35,774 bases of DNA, from the NCBI GenBank assembly GCA_031274415.1, contig JAISQD010000060.1, positions 1 through 35,774 on the forward strand, in the 5' to 3' direction. Positions 23,566 through 31,310 of this stretch are shown piece by piece. The first letter of the stretch is position 1. Each line of letters starts with the position of its first letter. Below the pieces are notes generated by a model. It was given only the letters and a program-made list of their open reading frames with translations, was not told the origin of the DNA and made no database searches. The position numbers were made by a program, and so were the translations under genes. This DNA is from Tannerellaceae bacterium (GTDB lineage: Bacteria; Bacteroidota; Bacteroidia; Bacteroidales; Tannerellaceae).

Positions 23566-25892
23566 AACCTGCTTTTCGTTCCTTTTCAACCAAGTTGAGT
23601 TTGTACATTATTTGTGTTACCGGGGTCGTGTTCGTCGCTTCTTTCATGCTCTTTTTCGAGTCGGCGAAACGTGTCGTCATCTCCGAAGCCTTTTCGCATG
23701 CCAACAGCGAGGTAGCCAAGACGTCAAGCCAGATTGTAGCCGCCCTGACGCAGGTGGAGCAATCGGTCAAAAACGCGGTGCTGTTTGTTGAAAGCAACCT
23801 CGCCCGTCCCGACTCGCTCATTGTTATCATTACAAACATGCTGCAGGCGAATCCCCTGATTGATGGCGCATCAATTGCTTTTGAACCGGGCTATTATCCG
23901 TCGAAAGGTACCTACTTCATGCCGTATGTGCATCGGGAAGGGATGGAAATCCGTGCAAAAATACTTGGAAGCGTATTGTATGATTATTTTTACATGGACT
24001 GGTACCTGATTCCCAAACTTCTGAAACAAGACTACTGGAGCGAACCGTATTACGACGAAGGTGGCGGCGAAATGATCATGACCACTTACACCCACCGGCT
24101 TACCGGCGCCGACGGTGAACTTTATGGCGTAGTAACGGCCGATGTTAAGCTCGACCGGTTCACGACCTTGGTGAACGCGACTAAACCGTACGCCCGCTCG
24201 CATACCTTCATGCTCAGCCGGAACGGCTACTATTTATCGCACTGCGAACCGGAGAAAGTGCTTAACGAAACCATCTTCTCACCGACTGTGGTAGGAGAAG
24301 CCGACACGATGGCGGTATACATCGGCCGGCAAATGATGTCGGGCGCACAAGGCATTGCCGCATGGACGGATAAGGGCGCTCCGGCCTATGTTTTCCATGC
24401 ACCCATCCACAATACCCGGTGGTCTATCGCTACCGTTATTCCCGATAGCGACGTCTTGGAAGGTCTCTACACCATGACTTGGACGGTAGCGACGGCGGCC
24501 TTGGCCGGCATATTGCTGCTGTTCGGTTTTACCACGATTGTGATCAGGAAAGTGTCAGCGCCTTTGCGCTCTTTTTCCCAATCGGTGCGGATGGTGGCTT
24601 CGGGTAATTTTGATGTGCCGTTGCCTTCTGTTTCTTCGAAAGATGAACTGGGAGAGCTGCATCACGCCTTCCAATTTATGCAGTCGTCGCTTAAAAACTA
24701 TATTGGCGAATTGAAAGAAACAACCGCTAAGAAGCAACAAATCGAGAGTGAACTGCAAATTGCCCGAACGATCCAGATGGGAATGGTTCCCAAGATTTTT
24801 CCCCCCTTCCCGAAACGGAGTGACATCGACCTGTTTGCCGTCCTGAATCCGGCTAAAGAGGTGGGCGGCGACCTCTACGACTTTTTCGTGGTCGACAACC
24901 GCCTTTACTTTACGATCGGCGATGTTTCGGGAAAAGGGGTACCGGCATCCTTGTTGATGGCCGTTACGAGAAGCCTTTTCCGTTCGGCGTCTTCACACAT
25001 CGACCATCCGTCGGGCATCGTGAAAAGCATCAACAACTCAATCTCCGAAACCAACGATGCAGGTATGTTCGTTACGCTCTTCGTTGGAATCATCGACTTG
25101 GCGACGGGGCATTTTTCGTACTGTAATGCCGGGCATAACCCGCCGGTAATCATTGTCATGCCCGGCTATGTCAACTTTATGGAGCTGAAAACAAACATCG
25201 TGGTAGGTATCTTCGACGGTTACAACTACGAAGGTGGAGAATGTTTCCTCAACTGTGGCGATACCATTTTCCTCTATACCGACGGCGTTACGGAGGCTCA
25301 AAGCCGGCAATGGAAACTTTATGGCGAAGCGCGCCTTATCGAAGCGCTCAAAGCAAATGCCGGAGACGATCCAAAAACCTTGATCCATAAAATCATAGAC
25401 GATGTGGCCGTTCACGTACATGATGCCGAACCGAGCGACGACCTGACCATACTCGCCATCCAATACAAAGCTGCACGGCAACGGGAAACGATTACCATTC
25501 GCAACCGTATTACCGATATTCCTTCGCTGGCGTCGTGGATAGAACTGCTGGCTAAACACTGGTCGATCGGCCGGGAGATGGAGGCCGATTTGCAGCTGGC
25601 CGTCGAGGAGGCTGTGGTAAACGTTATTTCGTATGCTTATCCCGAAAACGAAACGGGCGCCATCGACATCGCGCTCGAAATGACGGATGGCGCTCTTATC
25701 GTCGAAATTACCGATAGCGGCATAGCGTTCGATCCTACCGGCGTACCACAGGCCGACGTTACCCTCCCTGTCGATGAACGGCCTATCGGCGGATTGGGTC
25801 TATTTCTTATCAGTCATGTGGTGGACAGTGTCACATACCGGCGACAGGAGGGAAAGAATATATTGGAAATAAGAATGAATAGTCGTGTATGA
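23562..25892 (+). CDS. Membrane sensor fused to PP2C phosphatase and RsbW-like kinase domains
   Basis: The 776-residue protein has a membrane segment near the start (about 13-33), an extracytoplasmic dCache-like sensor (about 35-300), a second membrane segment (about 308-328), HAMP (330-385), a short coiled stretch, a SpoIIE/RsbU-type PP2C domain (about 420-640; acidic residues in GGDLYDF, GDVSGKGVPA, TDGVTEAQ and DDLT) and a GHKL kinase domain (about 645-775; N-box VEEAVVNVISYAYP, G1 DSGIAFDP, G2 GGLGLFLI). The phosphatase should remove, and the kinase add, the phosphate on a STAS partner; the one at 17893-18207 is the obvious candidate. Having both activities in one chain allows ligand-set balance. 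It starts inside the NMT1-like gene's last codons and overlaps dusB by 4 bp. Confidence 0.92.
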   Translation: MKPAFRSFSTKLSLYIICVTGVVFVASFMLFFESAKRVVISEAFSHANSEVAKTSSQIVAALTQVEQSVKNAVLFVESNLARPDSLIVIITNMLQANPLIDGASIAFEPGYYPSKGTYFMPYVHREGMEIRAKILGSVLYDYFYMDWYLIPKLLKQDYWSEPYYDEGGGEMIMTTYTHRLTGADGELYGVVTADVKLDRFTTLVNATKPYARSHTFMLSRNGYYLSHCEPEKVLNETIFSPTVVGEADTMAVYIGRQMMSGAQGIAAWTDKGAPAYVFHAPIHNTRWSIATVIPDSDVLEGLYTMTWTVATAALAGILLLFGFTTIVIRKVSAPLRSFSQSVRMVASGNFDVPLPSVSSKDELGELHHAFQFMQSSLKNYIGELKETTAKKQQIESELQIARTIQMGMVPKIFPPFPKRSDIDLFAVLNPAKEVGGDLYDFFVVDNRLYFTIGDVSGKGVPASLLMAVTRSLFRSASSHIDHPSGIVKSINNSISETNDAGMFVTLFVGIIDLATGHFSYCNAGHNPPVIIVMPGYVNFMELKTNIVVGIFDGYNYEGGECFLNCGDTIFLYTDGVTEAQSRQWKLYGEARLIEALKANAGDDPKTLIHKIIDDVAVHVHDAEPSDDLTILAIQYKAARQRETITIRNRITDIPSLASWIELLAKHWSIGREMEADLQLAVEEAVVNVISYAYPENETGAIDIALEMTDGALIVEITDSGIAFDPTGVPQADVTLPVDERPIGGLGLFLISHVVDSVTYRRQEGKNILEIRMNSRV

Positions 25893-26887
25893 AGATTGGG
25901 TCAATTGATTTGGGTGAACGGGCGGTCGTTTTGGCGCCTATGGAAGATGTGACGGATACGTCGTTCCGGTTGATGTGTAAACGTTTCGGGGCGGATATGG
26001 TGTATACGGAATTTGTTTCCAGTGATGCGCTTATCAGGCATGTCAATAAAACCCGGCAAAAACTGACTGTCGCGGAAGAGGAACGCCCTGTGGCTATTCA
26101 ATTGTATGGAAAAGAGGTGGAAGCGATGACGGAAGCCGCCCGTATTTGCGAGGATGCCTGTCCGGATATGTTGGATTTGAATTTTGGATGTCCTGTAAAA
26201 AAGGTAGCAGGAAAGGGCGCGGGAGCAGGCATGCTTAGAACAATCCCTTTGATGCTCGAAATCACGAAAGAGGTGGTCAAAGCGGTCAACATACCCGTGA
26301 CCGTAAAGACACGTTTGGGATGGGATGCGGATAACCGGATTATTGTCGATTTAGCCGAACAGTTACAAGACTGCGGCATTTCAGCCCTTTCCGTGCATGG
26401 ACGTACGCGAAGCCAGATGTATACCGGAGAAGCAGACTGGACATTGATACGGAAAATAAAGGAAAATCCGCGTATGCGTATCCCTGTTATCGGTAACGGG
26501 GATGTGACGTCGGCAGAAATATGCAAACAACGTTTCGACGAATATGGCGTTGATGGCGTAATGGTAGGGCGTGGAAGCATCGGACGTCCATGGATATTCC
26601 GGGAGATCAAGCATTACCTGAACACGGGGGATCTTCTACCGGCCGAATCTTTCGTATGGTATTTGGATATCTTGAAAGAACAGGTTTTACAGAGCGTCGA
26701 ACGGTTGGACGAACGTAGGGGAATTTTGCATATTCGTCGCCATTTAGCCGCTACTCCGCTGTTTAAAAATCTGCCGGACTTTAAAAAAATACGTGTTTCA
26801 ATGCTTCGTGCAGAAACCGTTACAACCCTTTTTGATATCCTGAATACCCTTCCCGAGATATATAATTTGCAGGAAAATGTTCTCTAA
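25889..26887 (+). CDS. dusB: tRNA-dihydrouridine synthase, DusB type
   Basis: The 332-residue cytoplasmic flavoenzyme reduces uridine to dihydrouridine in the tRNA D-loop. It shows the FMN-binding TIM-barrel opening VVLAPMEDVTDTSFR, QLYGKEVEAM, the catalytic Cys101 in DLNFGCPVKKV, VKTRLGWD, the SVHGRTRSQMY motif and the phosphate-binding IGNGDV and MVGRGSIGRPWIF. The length and NFGCPVKKVAGKGAGAG form fit DusB. The start overlaps the sensor-phosphatase stop in ATGA, so this housekeeping enzyme is translationally coupled to a signalling gene, which is unusual. Confidence 0.95.
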   Translation: MKIGSIDLGERAVVLAPMEDVTDTSFRLMCKRFGADMVYTEFVSSDALIRHVNKTRQKLTVAEEERPVAIQLYGKEVEAMTEAARICEDACPDMLDLNFGCPVKKVAGKGAGAGMLRTIPLMLEITKEVVKAVNIPVTVKTRLGWDADNRIIVDLAEQLQDCGISALSVHGRTRSQMYTGEADWTLIRKIKENPRMRIPVIGNGDVTSAEICKQRFDEYGVDGVMVGRGSIGRPWIFREIKHYLNTGDLLPAESFVWYLDILKEQVLQSVERLDERRGILHIRRHLAATPLFKNLPDFKKIRVSMLRAETVTTLFDILNTLPEIYNLQENVL

Positions 26888-26966
26888 AAGAATGACTTAA
26901 TTGTTTTTGCGACATATTTATATTGATATGTTACAAAAGTTTATTTTGGAGAAAATAAAACTATCT

Positions 26967-26974
26967 ATATTTGC
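26967..26974 (+). promoter_or_regulatory. Promoter -7 box ahead of a possible small RNA
   Basis: TATATTTG matches TAnnTTTG exactly. A TTTG at 26946-26949 lies 17 bp upstream, slightly short of the usual 19-21. No coding gene on the plus strand follows, only a hairpin-rich stretch ending in a terminator. Confidence 0.4.
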
Positions 26975-26980
26975 ATCAGA

Positions 26981-27095
26981 GTTTTTTTCATAGTATTTTA
27001 GATCTAAGGTTAACAAGCCTTTGTAAAGAAGGAATCGTGAGATTGCTTCTTTGGAAAGCGAAAAATTCGTCTCATATACTGAGGCGAATTTTTGT
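26981..27095 (+). ncRNA. Candidate small RNA of about 115 nt
   Basis: From the likely start after the -7 box to the terminator at 27061-27093, the plus strand can form three hairpins in series: AAGG...CCTT (about 27006-27022), AAAGAAG...CTTCTTT (about 27025-27054, continued by AATC/GATT after one mismatch around a GTGA loop), and the terminator itself. There is no convincing reading frame. It lies between the end of dusB and the end of uxaA, which are read towards each other. I do not recognise a known RNA family. It may also simply be the 3' end of the dusB transcript. Confidence 0.35.
27061..27093. terminator. Bidirectional intrinsic terminator between dusB and uxaA
   Basis: A 14-bp stem AAAAATTCGTCTCA (27061-27074) pairs with TGAGGCGAATTTTT (27080-27093) around a 5-base loop, with a single T-G wobble. 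T runs follow the stem on both strands. It should end both the plus-strand operon and the minus-strand efflux-uxaBA transcript. Confidence 0.75.
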
Positions 27096-27101
27096 TATGT
27101 A

Positions 27102-28592
27102 TCAAAGCGTCACTCCGGATTTAAATATCGCTATTTCCCTGTAGCTGTTCTTTTCATTCTTTGTAAAGGATTCGCCACTCGCCGTATCAATGACAAAACG
27201 GATAAACCGGCGGCATACGGCATCCATTGGCTCGCCTTCAAGCAAAACGCCGGCATTGAAATCAATCCAGCCCGGCTTATGGTCGAACAATCCGGAATGG
27301 GTAGACACTTTCACGGTAGGAACGAATGTACCGAACGGCGTTCCGCGTCCGGTCGTAAACAAAACCATATGACATCCGGAAGAGGCTAATGCCGTGCTGG
27401 CCACCAAATCATTCCCCGGAGCGTTTAACAGGTTTAACCCTTTTGTTTTCAGTCGATCCCCATACATTAATACATCCCTGACGACAGATGTTCCTGATTT
27501 TTGCGTACACCCCAACGATTTCTCTTCCAGCGTCGATATCCCTCCCGCCCTGTTGCCGGGTGAAGGGTTTTCATACACCGGTTGGTTGTTTGCAATGAAA
27601 TAGGCCTTAAAGCTATTAATCAGGTGAACGGTCTTGTCAAAGACCTCCCCGGATATGCATCTGTTCATCAATAACGTTTCCGCCCCGAACATTTCGGGCG
27701 TTTCGGTTAATACGGTTGTCCCATCCTGTGCGACAAGGAAATCGGAGAAAACGCCCAGCAGGGGGTTGGCGGTAATGCCGGAAAATCCATCCGATCCCCC
27801 GCATTTCAGGCCGATCTTTAATTCGGACAGCGGGACATCGGTTCGTTTGTCTTTTGATGCGATGGCATACAGCTCTTTCAGTATCTCCATACCGGTTTCC
27901 AACTCATCGTCTACCTGCTGGGTGACCATGAAGCGAATGCGTTCCGTGTCATAATCGCCCAGAAATTCCCGGAAAGCATCCGGTTGGTTATTCTCGCAAC
28001 CCAATCCGACAATCAATACCGCCCCGGCATTGGGATGAGTCGCCATGTTCCGCAGTATTTTCCGTGTATTTTCATGATCGTCCCCCAGCTGGGAGCAGCC
28101 ATAATTGTGGGGGAAAGCGACAATAGCATCCATGCCGGCACATTTCGTTTCGGTGCGTAACCTTTCGGCCAACTGATTGATGATCCCATTTACACATCCC
28201 ACCGTTGGAATGATCCACAGTTCATTCCGTATTCCCACATCACCGTTTTTCCGGCGATATCCTTGAAAGGTGAGCGCCTGTTTCGCGTGTAAAACGGGTC
28301 TGTGTTGTGGCTGGTAGGTATAGTCCAGCAGTCCGTCAAGGTTTGTCTTTATGTTGTGTTCGTTTACCCATGCGCCGCAACGGATGGGTTGCCTGGCATG
28401 GCCGATAGGATAGCCGTATTTGATGATATGCTCGCCTGCGGCAAACGTTTTCAGTGCCATCTTGTGCCCGGCGGGTATCTCTTCCCGCACGGTGACCTCC
28501 TGTCCGTCGACCGGCAGCTTTTCATCTTTGGACAGGCGGTTGATCGCCACAATCACGTTGTCATCGGGATGTATCCTGATATACCGCTTCAT
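27102..28592 (-). CDS. uxaA: Altronate dehydratase
   Basis: The 496-residue protein removes water from D-altronate to give 2-keto-3-deoxygluconate in galacturonate breakdown. It has the N-terminal SAF domain (about 1-75; IRIHPDDNVIVAINRL, EIPAGHKMAL) and the long UxaA catalytic part with PTVGCVNGI, FPHNYGCSQLGDDHENT, GLGCENNQ, GLKCGGSDGFSGITANPLLG and GCHMVLFTTGRGTPFG, whose cysteines suit the family's metal dependence. I chose the ATG at 28592 because it begins the SAF domain and overlaps the uxaB stop in ATGA; a longer frame upstream reads through uxaB without family likeness. It ends just before the shared terminator. Confidence 0.95.
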   Translation of the reverse strand: MKRYIRIHPDDNVIVAINRLSKDEKLPVDGQEVTVREEIPAGHKMALKTFAAGEHIIKYGYPIGHARQPIRCGAWVNEHNIKTNLDGLLDYTYQPQHRPVLHAKQALTFQGYRRKNGDVGIRNELWIIPTVGCVNGIINQLAERLRTETKCAGMDAIVAFPHNYGCSQLGDDHENTRKILRNMATHPNAGAVLIVGLGCENNQPDAFREFLGDYDTERIRFMVTQQVDDELETGMEILKELYAIASKDKRTDVPLSELKIGLKCGGSDGFSGITANPLLGVFSDFLVAQDGTTVLTETPEMFGAETLLMNRCISGEVFDKTVHLINSFKAYFIANNQPVYENPSPGNRAGGISTLEEKSLGCTQKSGTSVVRDVLMYGDRLKTKGLNLLNAPGNDLVASTALASSGCHMVLFTTGRGTPFGTFVPTVKVSTHSGLFDHKPGWIDFNAGVLLEGEPMDAVCRRFIRFVIDTASGESFTKNEKNSYREIAIFKSGVTL

Positions 28593-30019
28593 CTGATGAT
28601 CTTCTTTATGGCGGCGAGCATTCCTTCGTCCCGGATCAGATCCAGAAAGGTTTCCAGCAAACCGGTCAGGCCGGGAATGGTATTCAGGTTTTCCTCCCAG
28701 ATAGATTCTGCGCCGAGAACGCCTTCCGCAATGGTCTTCGCCTGGTTTGTCGCCCATAAGTCGCTGAGGAGTTGCAGGATTTCAGGAGCATCGTCGGGAG
28801 ATATCCTTGTCCCGTCGTCCAGAGAGCCTCCTTTGTAATAGATAATGACGGCAGCCAACCCCATAACCAACCCTTCGGGGAGTCGGCCCTTCAGCTGAAG
28901 ATAACGCTTCAATCCCGGCAGGCAGCGTGTTTTGTATTTCGGAAAGGAGTTTAACATGATACTGGTGACCTGGTGATCGACAAACGGGTTTTTAAAGCGC
29001 TCCAGCACTTCGCCGGCAAACAGGAGCAACTCCTCTTCCGGCAAGTGCAATGTCGGCAGTAATTCATCATACATTACCTGATGGATATATTTCCCGACCA
29101 CCTCATGCAGACAGGCATCCCGTACGATAGGGATACCGGAGAGGAAAGCGACGGGAGCGAGCGCCGTGTGCGGGCCGTTCAAGAGGGTGACTTTACGTTC
29201 GTGATAGGGGCGTTCGTCAGGCACAAAGAGGACATTCAGCCCTGCCTTGCCGGCGGGAAATTCTTCGGCTACGGCTTGTGGCGCTTCAATGACCCACAGG
29301 TGGAAGATCTCCGCCTGGACGACCAACCGGTCTTCATAGCCCAGCTTTCCCTTTATCGCCTCAATATCCTTGTGTGGAAAGCCGGGAACGATACGGTCTA
29401 CCAATGTGGCATATACCCCACAGGCCTCTTCAAACCACGCCTTAAAGTCATCTCCCAGGTTCCAGCAGTCAATATATTGCTCAATCGTTTCCTTTAGTTT
29501 GTGTCCGTTTAAAAAGATCAGTTCGCAGGGAAAGATAATCAACCCTTTCGTCCGGTCTCCATCGAATGTTTTGAAGCGGTGGTAGAGCAATTGCGTCAAT
29601 TTCGCAGGATAGGAGGATGGCGGGGCATCCGTCGGTTGGCAGGAGGGATCGAAAGCGATACCTGCTTCCGTCGTATTCGATATGACAAAGCGTATCTCCG
29701 GCTGTTCGGCCAGTCGGATAAATTCGGCATACTGGGTGTAGGGGTTCAATGCCCTGCTGATGACATCTATCGACGTCAGGGTGTTTACCGCCACGCCTTT
29801 CTCCAATCCTTGCAGGTTGACATGATAACGGCCATGTTGTGCATTGAGCTGCTCGACCATGCCTTTTTCGATCGGCTGTACGACAACGACGCGACCATTA
29901 AAATCGGTCGTTTTATTCATGTTCCATACAATCCAGTCGGCAAAGGCGCGAAGGAAATTCCCTTCTCCAAACTGTATGATACGTTCGGGTGTCTGTTTTA
30001 CAAGAGGTGTTTGTTTCAT
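28589..30019 (-). CDS. uxaB: Tagaturonate reductase (altronate oxidoreductase)
   Basis: The 476-residue protein belongs to the mannitol dehydrogenase family and reduces D-tagaturonate to D-altronate with NADH. It shows the nucleotide-binding start RIIQFGEGNFLRAFADW, ISNTTEAGIAFD, FPCELIFLNGHKL, the catalytic-type segment RKVTLLNGPHTALAPVAFLSG, and HQVTSIMLNSFPKYKTRCLPGLKRY. The long UxaB form and its pairing with uxaA support this against a mannitol or fructuronate enzyme. It starts 16 bp after the stop of the TolC-like gene, with no room for a separate full promoter except inside that gene, so read-through from the efflux operon is likely. Confidence 0.93.
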   Translation of the reverse strand: MKQTPLVKQTPERIIQFGEGNFLRAFADWIVWNMNKTTDFNGRVVVVQPIEKGMVEQLNAQHGRYHVNLQGLEKGVAVNTLTSIDVISRALNPYTQYAEFIRLAEQPEIRFVISNTTEAGIAFDPSCQPTDAPPSSYPAKLTQLLYHRFKTFDGDRTKGLIIFPCELIFLNGHKLKETIEQYIDCWNLGDDFKAWFEEACGVYATLVDRIVPGFPHKDIEAIKGKLGYEDRLVVQAEIFHLWVIEAPQAVAEEFPAGKAGLNVLFVPDERPYHERKVTLLNGPHTALAPVAFLSGIPIVRDACLHEVVGKYIHQVMYDELLPTLHLPEEELLLFAGEVLERFKNPFVDHQVTSIMLNSFPKYKTRCLPGLKRYLQLKGRLPEGLVMGLAAVIIYYKGGSLDDGTRISPDDAPEILQLLSDLWATNQAKTIAEGVLGAESIWEENLNTIPGLTGLLETFLDLIRDEGMLAAIKKIIR

Positions 30020-30035
30020 GGTATAATGGGATGTA

Positions 30036-31310
30036 TTAAAAACTGGCTTTCTCCGGTTCGGGATTCAGATAATGCATGATCTGTCCGCTTAATTGCAACA
30101 GGGATATCTCGCATAGTTTCGTGGCGTATTCGGCGATAGACTGACGCTCTTCCGCCCCGAGGAGACTATTCTGCGCTTCACGAAGTTCAATACCGGAGAG
30201 TTCTTTTAGTTTGTACCGCTCGATGGCGATCTGGTAATATTCCTGTGCGGCTACGAGGTTTTCCTTTTCCAGCTTCCACAGGTTCAGGTTGTTCTGATAG
30301 GCCATCCACTGGTTGCTCATATCGGTACGGAGCATCAGCTCCAGCTCCTGCCGGCGCAGTTCACGGTTTTGTATCTGTATACGCGCATTACGCAGTTCGC
30401 GGCGGCGGTTAAACCCATCGAAGAGCGTCATCCCCAACGTAACGCCATAATTCAGGCTGGCCGCGTCCGCTCCATATAAGTTCGTCGCATAACCATACCC
30501 GGCATTGAGCCGCAAGTAGGGGTAGTTACGGCTTTTGGCTTTCTTGTAGTCGAGTTCGGATATCGTATAATTACGCTGTGCGATCAGCAGCGAGACATTC
30601 GTTTCCATCGTCCTTTTCCATAGTTCCACCTCATCCAGAAAAGGATTCGGCGTAATGACGGAGTCTTTTAGAAAGAGCTGTTCATCGACGTTCCCGAAAG
30701 CCATTAGTTCGTTCAACCGCGTATAGGAGCGGTGCAGGGCTTCCAGTTGATTGAGCACCGCCGAGCTGTCGGTATTGAAATCGACCTGCGCCTGCTGCAG
30801 GTCGAGGCGCGACATGGAGCCGATGAAATACTCCTCTTCTACAATCCGGAGGCGCTCTTTCGACAGGCTCAGGGTGGAATGTAAGTTATTCAACCGTATT
30901 TTCTGACGGATCAGGTTATAGTACTCGCTTGAAATGGTGGCTATAAAATCTTCGATCGTCATACGGGTATTCAGCTCCCCGATGTTTCTCAGCTCTTTCA
31001 AACGGGCGTATTCGGCCTGAATACCGAAGCCGTCAAAGATAGTCCAACTGACGTTCAGCCCGACGTTGGCCGCTTCCGTATCGTTCGCCGTCCCGCTAAA
31101 ACTGCTACTCAGGTCGGCGGCAGGCAGGTATCCGGCATTTCCGGCAGTGGCATTATTGCTGCTTATCTGCTGTTCGTTACGGACGATCCGGATGGAGTAG
31201 TTGCGCTCCAGCCCGATCTCGATGCACCGCTTTAAACTGTAAACCTCCTGCGCCGTTACGGTAACGCCCGTAAAAACGATATATAATATAATGTAAGATA
31301 TCCGTTTCAT
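30036..31310 (-). CDS. TolC-family outer-membrane efflux protein
   Basis: The 424-residue protein has a signal peptide (about 1-20, ending VTVTAQ) and two long outer-membrane efflux repeats of alpha-helical and strand character: YSLKRCIEIGLERNYSIR at the start, the LDLQQAQVDF helix, NYPYLRLNAGYGY in the second strand pair and ELSGIELREAQNSLLGAEER near the end. It forms the outer channel of the tripartite pump encoded upstream. I chose the ATG at 31310, since it starts the signal peptide and overlaps the RND pump's stop in ATGA. No lipobox is seen. Confidence 0.92.
   Translation of the reverse strand: MKRISYIILYIVFTGVTVTAQEVYSLKRCIEIGLERNYSIRIVRNEQQISSNNATAGNAGYLPAADLSSSFSGTANDTEAANVGLNVSWTIFDGFGIQAEYARLKELRNIGELNTRMTIEDFIATISSEYYNLIRQKIRLNNLHSTLSLSKERLRIVEEEYFIGSMSRLDLQQAQVDFNTDSSAVLNQLEALHRSYTRLNELMAFGNVDEQLFLKDSVITPNPFLDEVELWKRTMETNVSLLIAQRNYTISELDYKKAKSRNYPYLRLNAGYGYATNLYGADAASLNYGVTLGMTLFDGFNRRRELRNARIQIQNRELRRQELELMLRTDMSNQWMAYQNNLNLWKLEKENLVAAQEYYQIAIERYKLKELSGIELREAQNSLLGAEERQSIAEYATKLCEISLLQLSGQIMHYLNPEPEKASF

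Noticed and set aside
28593..28757. N-terminal extension of uxaA
   Set aside because: It reads through uxaB in another frame and does not resemble the SAF domain; the ATG at 28592 couples with the uxaB stop.
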